From JANLVI01 sp031363915 (GTDB taxonomy: Bacteria; Vulcanimicrobiota; Vulcanimicrobiia; Vulcanimicrobiales; Vulcanimicrobiaceae): DNA of 64,000 nt. Shown piece by piece: positions 8,728 through 17,463 of this stretch. The stretch spans positions 44,077 through 108,076 of the forward strand of contig JANLVI010000015.1 in NCBI GenBank assembly GCA_031363915.1, read 5' to 3'. The position numbers were made by a program, and so were the translations under genes. The stretch's first letter is position 1. Each line of letters begins with the position of its first letter. The notes beneath the pieces were generated by a model. That model did not search any database. It saw only the letters and a program-made list of their open reading frames with translations, and was not told the DNA's origin.

Positions 8728-9576
8728 ATGTCATTCGATGACGTCCGCGCCTCACTCGAAGCAATCGGCGCAGCCGAACGCAACGAACCGCTGATCGACC
8801 CGGACAACGGTACGCGCTGGTGGCTACACGAAAAACGCACCGCGCGCTGCGTCGTTCTGCTGCACGGCTTCACGAACAACCCGCGTCAGTATGCGAAGCT
8901 CGGTCCGTACCTCCACGACGCCGGCTACAACGTGATCGCTCCACGTTTCGCTTACCACGGGTTTCGCGATCGGATGACGACGGCGCTCGCGCGGCTGACG
9001 ATGAACGATTTGATCGAGACGACCGTGCAGGCCGTCACCCTTGCGGCGAGCGCTGGAAAACGCGTCGACGTCGCGGGCATTTCCCTTGGCGGCGCGATCG
9101 CGGCGTGGCTTGCACCGCGCGTCGCGATCCATACCGCCGTTGTCATCGCCCCGTTCTTCGGGATCAAACCGATCTACGGCCGAGCGAACGATGCGCTCGG
9201 TTCGATCTTGGAACGGTTGCCCAATGCCTTCATCTGGTGGGATCCGATCCACAAAGAGCAGCAACTGCCGCGGCACGGCTATCCGCGTTTTTCTACGCAC
9301 GCGCTCGGCCAGACGATCAAACTTTCGGCAGAAACGGAAAACGCGGGCTGGCGTAAGTCGGGGCGCGTGATCGGTTTGCTCAACGCAAACGATCCGATCG
9401 TCAACAACGCGTTCGCAACCCGACGGCTGGAGGCGCTGCGAGCGCGCGGACTCGACGTGCGCATCGAGTTTCGCGCCGATCTTCCCAAACAGCACGACAT
9501 CATCGAGCCCACACTCGAGGGCGCGCCGATCGCGATCAGTTATCCGTGGATCTTGAGCGCGCTCGGCGGTCCGTAA
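8728..9576 (+). CDS. Alpha/beta hydrolase (carboxylesterase-like)
   Basis: Protein of 282 residues with an oxyanion-type block VVLLHGFTNNPRQY, nucleophile elbow VDVAGISLGGAIAAW (Ser near residue 117) and candidate acid in LLNANDPIVNN. The end carries a QHDIIEP element that can supply the histidine. ATG 8728 follows the FecR gene by 24 bases. The protein is soluble with no signal peptide. It overlaps the convergent PAP2 gene by 37 bases. The ester substrate is unknown. Confidence 0.82.
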   Translation: MSFDDVRASLEAIGAAERNEPLIDPDNGTRWWLHEKRTARCVVLLHGFTNNPRQYAKLGPYLHDAGYNVIAPRFAYHGFRDRMTTALARLTMNDLIETTVQAVTLAASAGKRVDVAGISLGGAIAAWLAPRVAIHTAVVIAPFFGIKPIYGRANDALGSILERLPNAFIWWDPIHKEQQLPRHGYPRFSTHALGQTIKLSAETENAGWRKSGRVIGLLNANDPIVNNAFATRRLEALRARGLDVRIEFRADLPKQHDIIEPTLEGAPIAISYPWILSALGGP

Positions 9577-10211
9577 GGGGGCGATGCGCCGATGACGCCG
9601 AGGTGTGCGGCGATTGCGACCGCAACGCAAAGCCATGCGCAGCCAAAGAGCATCCCGCCCAGCACGTCCGTCGGGTAATGCGCGGCAAGCGAGAGCCGCG
9701 ACCACGGGATGCCGACGACGCAGATGACGAGCGCGGTTACGATTGCGCCCGCGAGCGCGCGCGGGAACGTCGTGTTGGTGGCGACGAGTGCGGCGAGACC
9801 GCCGAAAAAGACGACGGCGGTGACGCTGTGCCCACTCGGAAAAGAATGATCGCGCTCGGCTTTGGCGATCCAATAGTCAGGGCGCGCGCGCCGGAAGATC
9901 AGTTTGATCCCACTCGTCGCACCCTGCGCGAGCGTCTGCAAAACGAGCAGTGAGGCGACAGGCACGACCCCGGCGCGATCGAGGAACGCCACGAGGAGCG
10001 CGAGCGCACCGATGCTCGCAATTGCCGGTCCGCGTCCGAGTAGCGTGAAGAAGCGTGCGAGCGGCAGCGAGCGGCCGCGTAGCACGATCGCCTCAACATC
10101 GAATCCGTGCGGTGTCTGATCGGTGATGCGTCGGCCGAGGGCCAGAACGGATGCAAACAGAAGGCCGGCAACGATCCACAAGCCGCCCGCGAGAAGCGGG
10201 CTAGGTATCAT
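9540..10211 (-). CDS. PAP2-family membrane phosphatase
   Basis: Integral-membrane phosphatase of 223 residues with about six hydrophobic segments. The three family signatures are present in order: KLIFRRARP, FPSGHS and SRLSLAAHYPTDVLGG (catalytic histidines). Typical substrates are undecaprenyl pyrophosphate, phosphatidic acid or phosphatidylglycerophosphate. It is translated after the diacylglycerol kinase with an 11-base overlap, so kinase and phosphatase may balance phosphatidic acid and diacylglycerol in the membrane. Confidence 0.9.
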   Translation of the reverse strand: MIPSPLLAGGLWIVAGLLFASVLALGRRITDQTPHGFDVEAIVLRGRSLPLARFFTLLGRGPAIASIGALALLVAFLDRAGVVPVASLLVLQTLAQGATSGIKLIFRRARPDYWIAKAERDHSFPSGHSVTAVVFFGGLAALVATNTTFPRALAGAIVTALVICVVGIPWSRLSLAAHYPTDVLGGMLFGCAWLCVAVAIAAHLGVIGASPPYGPPSALKIHG

Positions 10212-11088
10212 CGTTGAAGGTGGGTGCCACGATCACGCGCAGCGCGAGCCGCGCGATCGAAAACCGCGCCGGCGTGGTTCCGTATGCAAAGCCGTCGATA
10301 CTCAGCGGCTCCTTGGGTTTGGTTTTAACGGTGATTTTTTTTGCCGAAAAGCGATGTGCGTCGGGCAGCCAGCCCGCAAGGCCCATCGCCATCGCAACGT
10401 ATGTTCGCGCGATCTCCAGGTGGCTCACGCCGCTAGTCGTGAAGAACGCGAGTCGGCCGTCGACGATGTTTGCCTCCGGCGTGAGCGGTTGTTTGCCGAA
10501 ATACCGGCCGCTCGCGATGACCATCTGCTGCGTGTTGAGCTTGAGGTCGTTGTCGTCGGCTCGGATCTTGGCTTTGAACGGGCGATGTTGCAAGAACGGT
10601 TTGATGCCGCCGATCGCGTAGGCGAGCGGGCCGACGAAATTCTTGAGCGTGCGGTCCGTCGACGCTCCGATTTCCGCGGGCAAGCCGATCGTCGCAAAAT
10701 TCGCAAAGTACTTTTTGTTCACAACGCCGAGATCGACGCTGACCGTGCGTTCGGCCGCGATGATGTCGAGCGCTTTCTCGATATCCTCGCCGATCCCGAG
10801 TGTGAGCGCAAAGCTGTTGCCCGTGCCCAGCGGCAGCACGCCGAGGATCGTCGCTCTGTGCGCAAGGGCGTTGACAGCCTGCGCCATCGTTCCGTCGCCG
10901 CCGCCGACGATGACGTGCGTCGCGCCCTTCTTGACGGCTTTCTTGACGGTCGTCGTCACGCCGTCGCTGCCCTCGAGCAGGTGCATTGCCGCCGTTTCGA
11001 TCCCGCGTTCGGCGAGCATTCGGGGCAGCTGTTCGACGTAGTGCCGGGTCCTATTGGAGTGCAGATTTAGGACGACGGTTGCTCGCAT
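10201..11088 (-). CDS. Diacylglycerol/lipid kinase family protein (DgkB/YegS-like)
   Basis: Lipid kinase of 295 residues. The nucleotide-binding signature VIVGGGDGTMAQAVNAL and the downstream LGVLPLGTGNSFALTLGI match the diacylglycerol kinase catalytic domain, and the C-terminal half is the usual beta-sandwich. It opens with MRATVVLNLHSNRTR. It would phosphorylate diacylglycerol to phosphatidic acid using ATP at the inner membrane face. It is the first gene of a two-gene unit with the PAP2 phosphatase. Confidence 0.9.
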   Translation of the reverse strand: MRATVVLNLHSNRTRHYVEQLPRMLAERGIETAAMHLLEGSDGVTTTVKKAVKKGATHVIVGGGDGTMAQAVNALAHRATILGVLPLGTGNSFALTLGIGEDIEKALDIIAAERTVSVDLGVVNKKYFANFATIGLPAEIGASTDRTLKNFVGPLAYAIGGIKPFLQHRPFKAKIRADDNDLKLNTQQMVIASGRYFGKQPLTPEANIVDGRLAFFTTSGVSHLEIARTYVAMAMGLAGWLPDAHRFSAKKITVKTKPKEPLSIDGFAYGTTPARFSIARLALRVIVAPTFNDDT

Positions 11089-11132
11089 GCTCGAGGACGT
11101 ACCCTGGGACGTGCGGTGGAAACCTTTTGGTG

Positions 11133-12560
11133 TTAACGCGCGCGGAGAAAAGCGGTGTTCACGGGGATCACGCTGCGGATTTCCGGGGGGCGACCTTCGG
11201 CAGTGCGGTCGACGAGCGTCCAGTCATGTCCGGCATCGACATCCAAAAAGGCGATCGTCATGATGGCCACATCGTCGGTGGAGTTCGCCTCGCCGAAGAC
11301 CTCGTCGCGCATCGTTTGGGCGGCATTCGTCCCTCCGTCGCGCGCGGCGGCAAGGGCGCCCGCGAGCAGGCGCTCCTCGCCGCGAATGAGGTCGCGGTCG
11401 AATTCGAGTGCACCGTCGGTGTAGAGCACGAGCATGGCGTTCGGCGCCGCTTGCGCGACGAACGAACGGTAGGAAATGCCGGGAAATAGTCCGAGTGGAA
11501 TTCCCTCGCTCGGCAGAAACGTCGCCAAGTCGGTGACGAGGATCGGTGCCGGATGTCCGGCGGTCGCGTAGGTGATCTGGCAGTTGCGCGGGTCGATGTA
11601 TCCGCAAACCGCCGTTACCATCGTTGGATCTTGCAGCAGCAAATTGGCGTTGGCGCGTTCGAGTACGGCGGCAGGATCGTTTTCGTGCAGTGCCGCTGAG
11701 ATAATCGCTTGGCGCGCGCGGCTCATCGTCACCGCCGCGGCGACGCCGTGACCGGCGACGTCGCCGATGGAGAAGAGAATGCGGCCGTCGGGCAGTTCGA
11801 ATGCGTCGTACCAATCGCCGCCGACGTTGGCATCGGTACTCGCCGGGAGATAGATCGCGCTAAAATCGATGTTCGCAACGTCAGGCAGCCGTTTCTGCAT
11901 GAACGCCTCGGTGAGTGCATCGGCGATCTGCTTTTCAACTTCGTAGAGCGCGCGAGCTCCGTCTGCCGCGGCGCGCAGGCGCGCCGCGTTGCGCACGATC
12001 GTGACATACACCCCACCGACGACGAGCAGGACGAGGACCGCAACGAAGATGATCTGCGCGAGGATAGTGCCGACCGCGCGATCGGCCTGTGTCGATGCGG
12101 TTTCGAGTGCCGCGAAGAGCGTTTGGTCGTCGGCGCGGAATCGATCGACGAGTCGTTTTCCATCGCGCTGGAGACGCAACGCATCGCGGCGAAAACGATT
12201 GCTGACGAGCGGCTTACCGACCCGTTCGACCCACTGCCGTTCGATGCGCCGCTCGGCGGCGACGGTCGGAAGCAAAGCGGCTAGTCCCACCGTGGGCAAG
12301 GTCGACTCAAACGCGGTCGCCGCATCGGAGAACTCCGCGATCCCTCGCGTGTACGGTTCGAGAAACACCGGGTCGCCGGTACTCGTATAACCGCGCATCC
12401 CGGTTTCTTCATCGATTTGAGCACGAAAGAGAATCGCACGTGCTCCTCGCGCTTGGCGGATATCGGCTTGAAAACCGCCCGCGCGGTTGACCGTTACGAC
12501 CATCCACGCCGTTGCAACGACGAACGTGAGGAAGGCGAGGACCAGCCATCCGAAGCCCAA
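11133..12560 (-). CDS. CHASE3-type membrane sensor with SpoIIE/PP2C phosphatase domain
   Basis: Regulatory phosphatase of 475 residues. It has a first membrane helix (about 1-25), a periplasmic CHASE3-like helical sensor containing the hallmark QIDEETGMRGY (about 50-60), a second membrane helix (about 170-190) and a cytoplasmic SpoIIE-type PP2C domain with NVGGDWYDAF, FSIGDVAGHGVAAA, LVLYTDGALE and STDDVAIM. These aspartates bind the metal pair. Such proteins dephosphorylate an anti-sigma-factor antagonist, but no such partner is in the window. The start may lie upstream of TTG 12560: the frame is open to about 12700 and would add a basic cytoplasmic tail. Confidence 0.88.
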   Translation of the reverse strand: MGFGWLVLAFLTFVVATAWMVVTVNRAGGFQADIRQARGARAILFRAQIDEETGMRGYTSTGDPVFLEPYTRGIAEFSDAATAFESTLPTVGLAALLPTVAAERRIERQWVERVGKPLVSNRFRRDALRLQRDGKRLVDRFRADDQTLFAALETASTQADRAVGTILAQIIFVAVLVLLVVGGVYVTIVRNAARLRAAADGARALYEVEKQIADALTEAFMQKRLPDVANIDFSAIYLPASTDANVGGDWYDAFELPDGRILFSIGDVAGHGVAAAVTMSRARQAIISAALHENDPAAVLERANANLLLQDPTMVTAVCGYIDPRNCQITYATAGHPAPILVTDLATFLPSEGIPLGLFPGISYRSFVAQAAPNAMLVLYTDGALEFDRDLIRGEERLLAGALAAARDGGTNAAQTMRDEVFGEANSTDDVAIMTIAFLDVDAGHDWTLVDRTAEGRPPEIRSVIPVNTAFLRAR

Positions 12561-12699
12561 GTCACGAGTCGGCGGAGAGAAGCGCGGTCGCGCTTCACGG
12601 GAGGTCGAGAATCCGATAGTCGTGTCCAGACGGGAACGGCGCCGATCGCTGGCTCCGGTTACCTGCCTTACGGCAACGAATCCGCTCCCCCTTGCCGCT

Positions 12700-12975
12700 T
12701 TAGTGGACGGTGACCGGCGGACGAACGATTCCCAGGCCGCTGAGGTGGGGTTCGCCGGAGCGTACGAACCAATTCAGGAGCAGCGCGAGGAGCGCCGCAT
12801 CATCGAGGATGCCGATAAGAGGAATATCGCCCAGTATGTTGAGCGGAGAGAGAATAAAGACGGCTGCTAGCAGCGTCAGCACCTTGAGCCGGAGCGGGAT
12901 CCGTTTATCCCCGAAGAGTTCGAATGCGCGTACGGCCGTGGTGCGAAGCGAGAAGAACAGGCGGAAGAGTTTCAT
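12700..12975 (-). CDS. YkvA family (DUF1232) small membrane protein
   Basis: Protein of 91 residues with the DUF1232 core RLKVLTLLAAVFILSPLNIL followed by IGILDDAALLALLLNWFVR. The SPLNILGDIP-type proline/aspartate signature is typical. Two hydrophobic stretches suggest membrane association. Start ATG 12975 was chosen because the domain begins a few residues after it, and the longer open frame overlaps the divergent lipoprotein gene. Function of the family is unknown. Confidence 0.85.
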   Translation of the reverse strand: MKLFRLFFSLRTTAVRAFELFGDKRIPLRLKVLTLLAAVFILSPLNILGDIPLIGILDDAALLALLLNWFVRSGEPHLSGLGIVRPPVTVH

Positions 12976-13084
12976 AGTGGTGCGTATTCCGGCTCCCGAA
13001 TGAATGTTTCGCGGAGCGCTCCGTCGGCCAAGCCGTGAAGGCAACCGTCCAGGCCGAGCCTTTCTTTGCCGCGAACGGGCGGCG

Positions 13085-14713
13085 ATGCGGCGTGTAATGT
13101 GGCTTTTGACAGTTCTGCTTTTGGTTTCGTGTTCGACGATCGCGGGCGGATCTGCGGGGGGCGAGCGGCATCCTTGGACCAAACCCGGCGTGCTCCGAAT
13201 CGCAAGCCTCTCCGATCCCGATACGCTCAGTCCGCTCATCGGCAACTTCCAGATCGATTTCGATCTTGCGATGTTCTGGGGCGGGTTTCTCTTCAACTAC
13301 GACGACCACGACCGGCTGGTACCGGAACTTGCTACCGAGGAACCGACGAGCGCCAACCGCGGGATCTCGCGTGACGGCAAGACGATCGTTTACCACTTGC
13401 GCCAGGGCGTGAAGTGGCACGACGGCGTGCCTTTCGATGCCGACGACGTGATTTTCACTTGGCATGCGATCATGAATCCGAAGAACAACGTCGGTATCCG
13501 CGTCGGCTACGATCGCATCACCTCGATCGACAAGCGCGACGAGCACACGATCGCCGTGCATCTTGCCGGTCCGTACGCGCCGTTCGTCGGCACGTTCCTC
13601 ACGCAGTCTGCGATTCCGATCCCGGTGTACCCGCGTCACTTGCTCGAGAAATTCCCCGATCTCAACCAAAATCCGTACAACAGTAAGCCGGTCGGGACCG
13701 GACCGTTCAAGGTCCAAGCGTGGCATCGCGGGAGCGTAATCCGGATGGTCGCAAACGACGACTATTGGCGCGGGAAACCCAAGCTGCGCGAAGTCGACTA
13801 CCAGCCGATTCCAAGTGAGAACACGATCCTCACGGCGCTGCGCGCGCACGACGTCGATCTCTGGTTCAACGCGAGTTCGCCAAACGTGCCGGCGATGAAA
13901 GGCATCGAGCACATCGACGTGCATCTCGTTCCGTTCGTGCAATTCGGCATGCTCGCGCTCAACAGCTCGCGCCCGATCACCGGCGACCTGCGCGTTCGTC
14001 GTGCGCTGCAGTTGGGTCTGGATCGCAGGCGCATCGTCGATCAGATCACGTACGGTGTGAACCAAGTCGGCGAGGGAGATCAGCCGAGCGCCATTTGGGC
14101 GCACGATGCGCGCTTGAAGCTCGTTGCGTTCGACCCTCTGCGCGCGCGCGCGCTGCTCGATGCCGCGGGATGGGTTCCCGGACCGGGCGGCGTCCGCGTG
14201 AAAGACGGAACGCCGCTCGCGCTCACGATGGTCGTCACCTCGGGTGATGCGATCGCGAACCGTCTGGCCGTGGTGACACAGAGCCAGTGGCGCGCGATCG
14301 GCGTCGACCTCAACGTCAAACCGTATGCGACCGCGCAGCTCTACGCATCGTTCGGCGCAGGCGGCATCTTGCAAACGAGCAAGTTCGACATCGCCTACTT
14401 CAATTGGTCCTCGGGCGTCGATCCCGACGACTCGCCTCTCGTGATGTGCGATCAGTTTCCGCCCGCCGGGCAGAACAATTTCCGCTACTGCAACCACGAC
14501 GTCGACCGCCAAGAGCGGCTCGCGCTTGCGACCTACAACCGTGCCGCGCGCAAACGCGCCTACGACCGCATCCAAGCCGACATCGCGGCCGACGTCCCGT
14601 TCATCACGCTCTGGTTCAACCGTCAAGTCAACGTGACGAGTGATGACTTCAAAAACTTCAAACCGGCGCACGCCGTGACACCGTACTGGAATACGTGGGA
14701 GTATTCGATCTAA
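13085..14713 (+). CDS. ABC transporter substrate-binding lipoprotein, peptide/nickel family (SBP_bac_5)
   Basis: Periplasmic oligopeptide-type binding protein of 542 residues. The N-terminus has a lipobox (MWLLTVLLLVSC), then the family-5 features ELATEEPTSANRG, YHLRQGVKWHDGVPFDADDV and VGTGPFKVQAWHRGSVI, ending in DVPFITLWFNRQVNV. It binds peptides or similar solutes for an ABC importer. No permease or ATPase genes adjoin it, so it is an orphan or works with a distant transporter. It is divergent from the YkvA gene with about 110 bases between them. Confidence 0.9.
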   Translation: MRRVMWLLTVLLLVSCSTIAGGSAGGERHPWTKPGVLRIASLSDPDTLSPLIGNFQIDFDLAMFWGGFLFNYDDHDRLVPELATEEPTSANRGISRDGKTIVYHLRQGVKWHDGVPFDADDVIFTWHAIMNPKNNVGIRVGYDRITSIDKRDEHTIAVHLAGPYAPFVGTFLTQSAIPIPVYPRHLLEKFPDLNQNPYNSKPVGTGPFKVQAWHRGSVIRMVANDDYWRGKPKLREVDYQPIPSENTILTALRAHDVDLWFNASSPNVPAMKGIEHIDVHLVPFVQFGMLALNSSRPITGDLRVRRALQLGLDRRRIVDQITYGVNQVGEGDQPSAIWAHDARLKLVAFDPLRARALLDAAGWVPGPGGVRVKDGTPLALTMVVTSGDAIANRLAVVTQSQWRAIGVDLNVKPYATAQLYASFGAGGILQTSKFDIAYFNWSSGVDPDDSPLVMCDQFPPAGQNNFRYCNHDVDRQERLALATYNRAARKRAYDRIQADIAADVPFITLWFNRQVNVTSDDFKNFKPAHAVTPYWNTWEYSI

Positions 14714-14721
14714 GGACGGTC

Positions 14722-15465
14722 CTAACGTCCGCCGCTAACCGAGAGCACGGCGCCGGTGACGTACGATGCGGCCGGTGAGAGCAGCCACAGAATCGACTCG
14801 GCGACTTCCTCGGCGCGACCGGGGCGCTTCATCGGGATGTTCGGCGCGAGGCGCGAGGCGCGGTCGGGCGCACCGGACTTGGCGTGAATTCCCGTATCGA
14901 TGAGCCCCGGCGAGACGGCGTTGACTCGAATGCCTTCGGTTGCCACTTCTCGCGCAAGGCCGATCGTGAGCGTGTCGATCGCACCTTTGGAGACCGCATA
15001 GTGAATGAATTCTCCGCCGCTTCCCAAGCGTGAGGCCGCCGACGACACGTTGACGATCGCGCCGCCCGCGCCGCCGTGTTTGGTCGACATACGTTTGACC
15101 GCTTCGCGCGCGCAGAGCATCGAGCCGGTAACGTTGACCGCGAGCACGCGTTCGATCGTCGCCGCGTCGATTTCATCGAGGCGGGCGAGCGGACCGGTGA
15201 TCCCGGCATTGTTGACCAGCGCCGTCACCGGCCCGAGTTCGCGCGTTGCGCTGGCGAAGAGTTCGACAACGTCGGCTTCGTGCGAGACGTCACCGCGCAC
15301 CGCAATCGCCGAACCGCCGAGCGCGCCGATCTCCGCGACCACGGCATACGCCGCGGCGTCGTCGCGCGAATAGTTGATCGCGACGGCGTAGCCGCGCGTC
15401 GCCGCAAGGCGCGCGACGGCCGCCCCGATGCCCGAACTACCGCCCGTTACGATCAACGTTTCCAT
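14722..15465 (-). CDS. Short-chain dehydrogenase/reductase (SDR), FabG-like
   Basis: Classical SDR of 247 residues: TGGSSGIGAAVA binds the cofactor, LVNNAGITG is the structural motif, IVNVSSAASR contains the catalytic serine, and HYAVSKGAIDTLT has Tyr and Lys (YxxxK). The C-terminus AASYVTGAVLSVSGGR is typical of FabG-like oxidoreductases. Acidic or basic cofactor selectivity residues are not decisive here. ATG 15465 (METLIVTGG) is the natural start; an upstream ATG adds nine poor residues. It is convergent with the lipoprotein gene, with eight bases between stops. Confidence 0.9.
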   Translation of the reverse strand: METLIVTGGSSGIGAAVARLAATRGYAVAINYSRDDAAAYAVVAEIGALGGSAIAVRGDVSHEADVVELFASATRELGPVTALVNNAGITGPLARLDEIDAATIERVLAVNVTGSMLCAREAVKRMSTKHGGAGGAIVNVSSAASRLGSGGEFIHYAVSKGAIDTLTIGLAREVATEGIRVNAVSPGLIDTGIHAKSGAPDRASRLAPNIPMKRPGRAEEVAESILWLLSPAASYVTGAVLSVSGGR

Positions 15466-15512
15466 CGTGGGCCGTTCCACCGGGCACGACACGGCCCCTT
15501 ACGGGGAGGATC

Positions 15513-16424
15513 GTGCTAGGAAAAGCGTGCACAACGCTCGCCATGCCGATACCGAAGCCCTCGACCTTTTCAATCGTCGCCGTCGACCGTGAAACCGGCG
15601 AGATCGGCTGCGGCGTGCAGTCGAAGTTTCTCAGCGTCGGCGCGGCGGTGCCGTGGGTCCGCGCGGGTGTCGGTGCGATCGCGACGCAGGCGTTTTGCAA
15701 TACGACCTATGGGCCCAAGGGTCTCGACTTGCTGGCCGCGGGGGTCGCGCCAGGCGACGTGATGCGCGCGCTCGTCGAACCCGACGACGGCCGCGAGGAT
15801 CGGCAAGTTGGGATCGTCGGGCCGTTCGGCCATTCGTCAACGTTTACGGGCGAGCGGTGCATCGGCTATGCGGGCGGCGTGAGCGGCGATGGTTTTGCCG
15901 TTCAGGGCAACTGTCTTGCACAAGCCTCGGTCGTACGCGCGCTCGCCGAAACGTTCGCTCGGACGCCGGGAACGCTCGCCGACCGCATCGTGGCCTCGCT
16001 GCGCGCGGCGCAGGCCGCGGGTGGCGATAAGCGGGGGCAGCAGAGCGCCGCACTCATCATCGAAAAACCCGGCGGCGGTTACGCGGGCTTCAACGATCGC
16101 TACGTGGATCTGCGCGTCGACGATCATCCGGCACCGATCGAAGAACTCGCGCGCATCCTCGACTTACACAAACTCTATTTCTTCGCAGCCGCGCCGCACG
16201 AAGTGCTCGCGATCGATGCGCCGCTCGGCGCGGAGATCGTGCGCGAACTCGCGCGCGTCGGCGCGTACGCCGATGCCGCAGCGCCGTTCGACGAACGCGC
16301 GCGCGCGGCGCTCGTCGACTTCATGCACGTCGAGAACCTCGAGAACCGCGTGCGCACCGACGGCGCGATCGACGTCCAGACGCTCGACTATCTGCGCTCC
16401 TACAAGCGCCAAGCGGGCGCGTAG
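15513..16424 (+). CDS. DUF1028 family protein (putative Ntn-hydrolase-like)
   Basis: Protein of about 303 residues. The DUF1028 core is FSIVAVDRETGEIGCGVQSK, VRAGVGAIATQAFCNTTYGP and VQGNCLAQASVV, with GDKRGQQSAAL toward the C-terminal half. Related proteins are predicted amidohydrolases that self-process, but this is unproven. The start is ambiguous. GTG 15513 has a GGGGAGGA purine tract only two bases away, while ATG 15543 (MPIPKPSTF) begins exactly at the conserved domain. The gene is divergent from the SDR and its stop overlaps the convergent MBL hydrolase. Confidence 0.85.
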   Translation: MLGKACTTLAMPIPKPSTFSIVAVDRETGEIGCGVQSKFLSVGAAVPWVRAGVGAIATQAFCNTTYGPKGLDLLAAGVAPGDVMRALVEPDDGREDRQVGIVGPFGHSSTFTGERCIGYAGGVSGDGFAVQGNCLAQASVVRALAETFARTPGTLADRIVASLRAAQAAGGDKRGQQSAALIIEKPGGGYAGFNDRYVDLRVDDHPAPIEELARILDLHKLYFFAAAPHEVLAIDAPLGAEIVRELARVGAYADAAAPFDERARAALVDFMHVENLENRVRTDGAIDVQTLDYLRSYKRQAGA

Positions 16425-17401
16425 GCGATCGTCGCGCCCGAGGTGTCGCGCACGACGCGCCCTGCCAGTCGCAGATGTTCCAGATGCGCGATCGTCTCGG
16501 CGACGGCAAACTGCTGGTGCGCCTCGGAGAGCTCGGAGAAGTTGCGGTTCTTGCGCGTCCACGGTAACGCACGCGCGATGTCGGCAGCGCTCGCGTTTCC
16601 AGCCGTGCCGAGTCGATCCAGCACTTGCCACTCGCGTGTCTCTTCGTGTGCGAGCAGTTGGTCGACGCGGCGGTCGAGATCCGGGAACGGCTCGCCGTGC
16701 GCAGGCAGGACGCCGCTCGCGCCGATCGCTTTGACTTTTTGCAGCGAGGCGATGTAGTCGCCGAGCGGATCGCCGCGGTGTTCGTGCCACACGCCGACGT
16801 GCGGCGTGATCGGGTCCAGGACGTGATCGCCGGTGAGCATTTTTCCGGAGCGCGTATCGACATAGCAGAGGTGACCGGCGGTATGACCGGGGGTCCAGAT
16901 CGCGAGCAGACGGCCGATCCGCGTTTGGTCGGCGGCAAGACTCGTCGGTTCGGCAACTTCCGTGCGGTTGTGCTGGAGTTCGTCGTCGAGCACGGCATCG
17001 AAGTGGAGACCGTTGCGCGAAATCCACCTATCGGCGACTCCATCGAGAGCGGCGGGATCGCCGAGATAGTCGCGCGCGAACGCCCAATCGTTCTCGTGCA
17101 TGATCAGCTCGGAGATGCCCGCGCGGCGCAAGGTTCCGGCGAGACCGTAGTGATCGAAGTGCACGTGCGTGATGAGCAGACGCCGAACGTGCGCGAGCGT
17201 GAGGTCGCATTCGGCGAGCGCCGCGTGCAGCGCGGCGAGCACGTCGTCCGCTTTCCAGCCGCAATCGACGAGCGTATAGCCGTCGTCATCCTCGAGCAGA
17301 TAGCCGTTGATATAGCGCAGCGGATTGCCGGCCATCGGCAGGCGAATCTGGGTGATTCCCGTGCCGAGCGCAGTCGTCAGGGTCAGGTCGTTTTGACTCA
17401 C
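16400..17401 (-). CDS. MBL-fold metallo-hydrolase
   Basis: Beta-lactamase-fold metal hydrolase of 333 residues. The zinc motif LLITHVHFDHYGLAG (HxHxDH) is near residue 80, then WTPGHTAGHLCYVD, MLTGDHVL and PAHGEPFPD supply the remaining ligands. A C-terminal winged-helix-like extension resembles the LACTB2/glyoxalase-II-like group, which acts on thioesters or RNA. Start GTG 17401 is preceded by AGGAAG at good spacing. The frame continues 59 codons upstream into the divergent acylase gene and is not used. Confidence 0.88.
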   Translation of the reverse strand: MSQNDLTLTTALGTGITQIRLPMAGNPLRYINGYLLEDDDGYTLVDCGWKADDVLAALHAALAECDLTLAHVRRLLITHVHFDHYGLAGTLRRAGISELIMHENDWAFARDYLGDPAALDGVADRWISRNGLHFDAVLDDELQHNRTEVAEPTSLAADQTRIGRLLAIWTPGHTAGHLCYVDTRSGKMLTGDHVLDPITPHVGVWHEHRGDPLGDYIASLQKVKAIGASGVLPAHGEPFPDLDRRVDQLLAHEETREWQVLDRLGTAGNASAADIARALPWTRKNRNFSELSEAHQQFAVAETIAHLEHLRLAGRVVRDTSGATIAYAPAWRL

Positions 17402-17463
17402 CCACTTCCTAAACCGCGCGGACCCGGCGGGGATGCCGCGCGCGAACGGGCGAACCGCCGGAC

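Noticed and set aside
12905..14671. 588-codon open frame antisense to the peptide-binding lipoprotein
   Set aside because: It is rich in Arg/Val/Asp with no recognisable motif, and the opposite strand encodes a clear SBP_bac_5 protein. Long antisense frames are common at this GC content.
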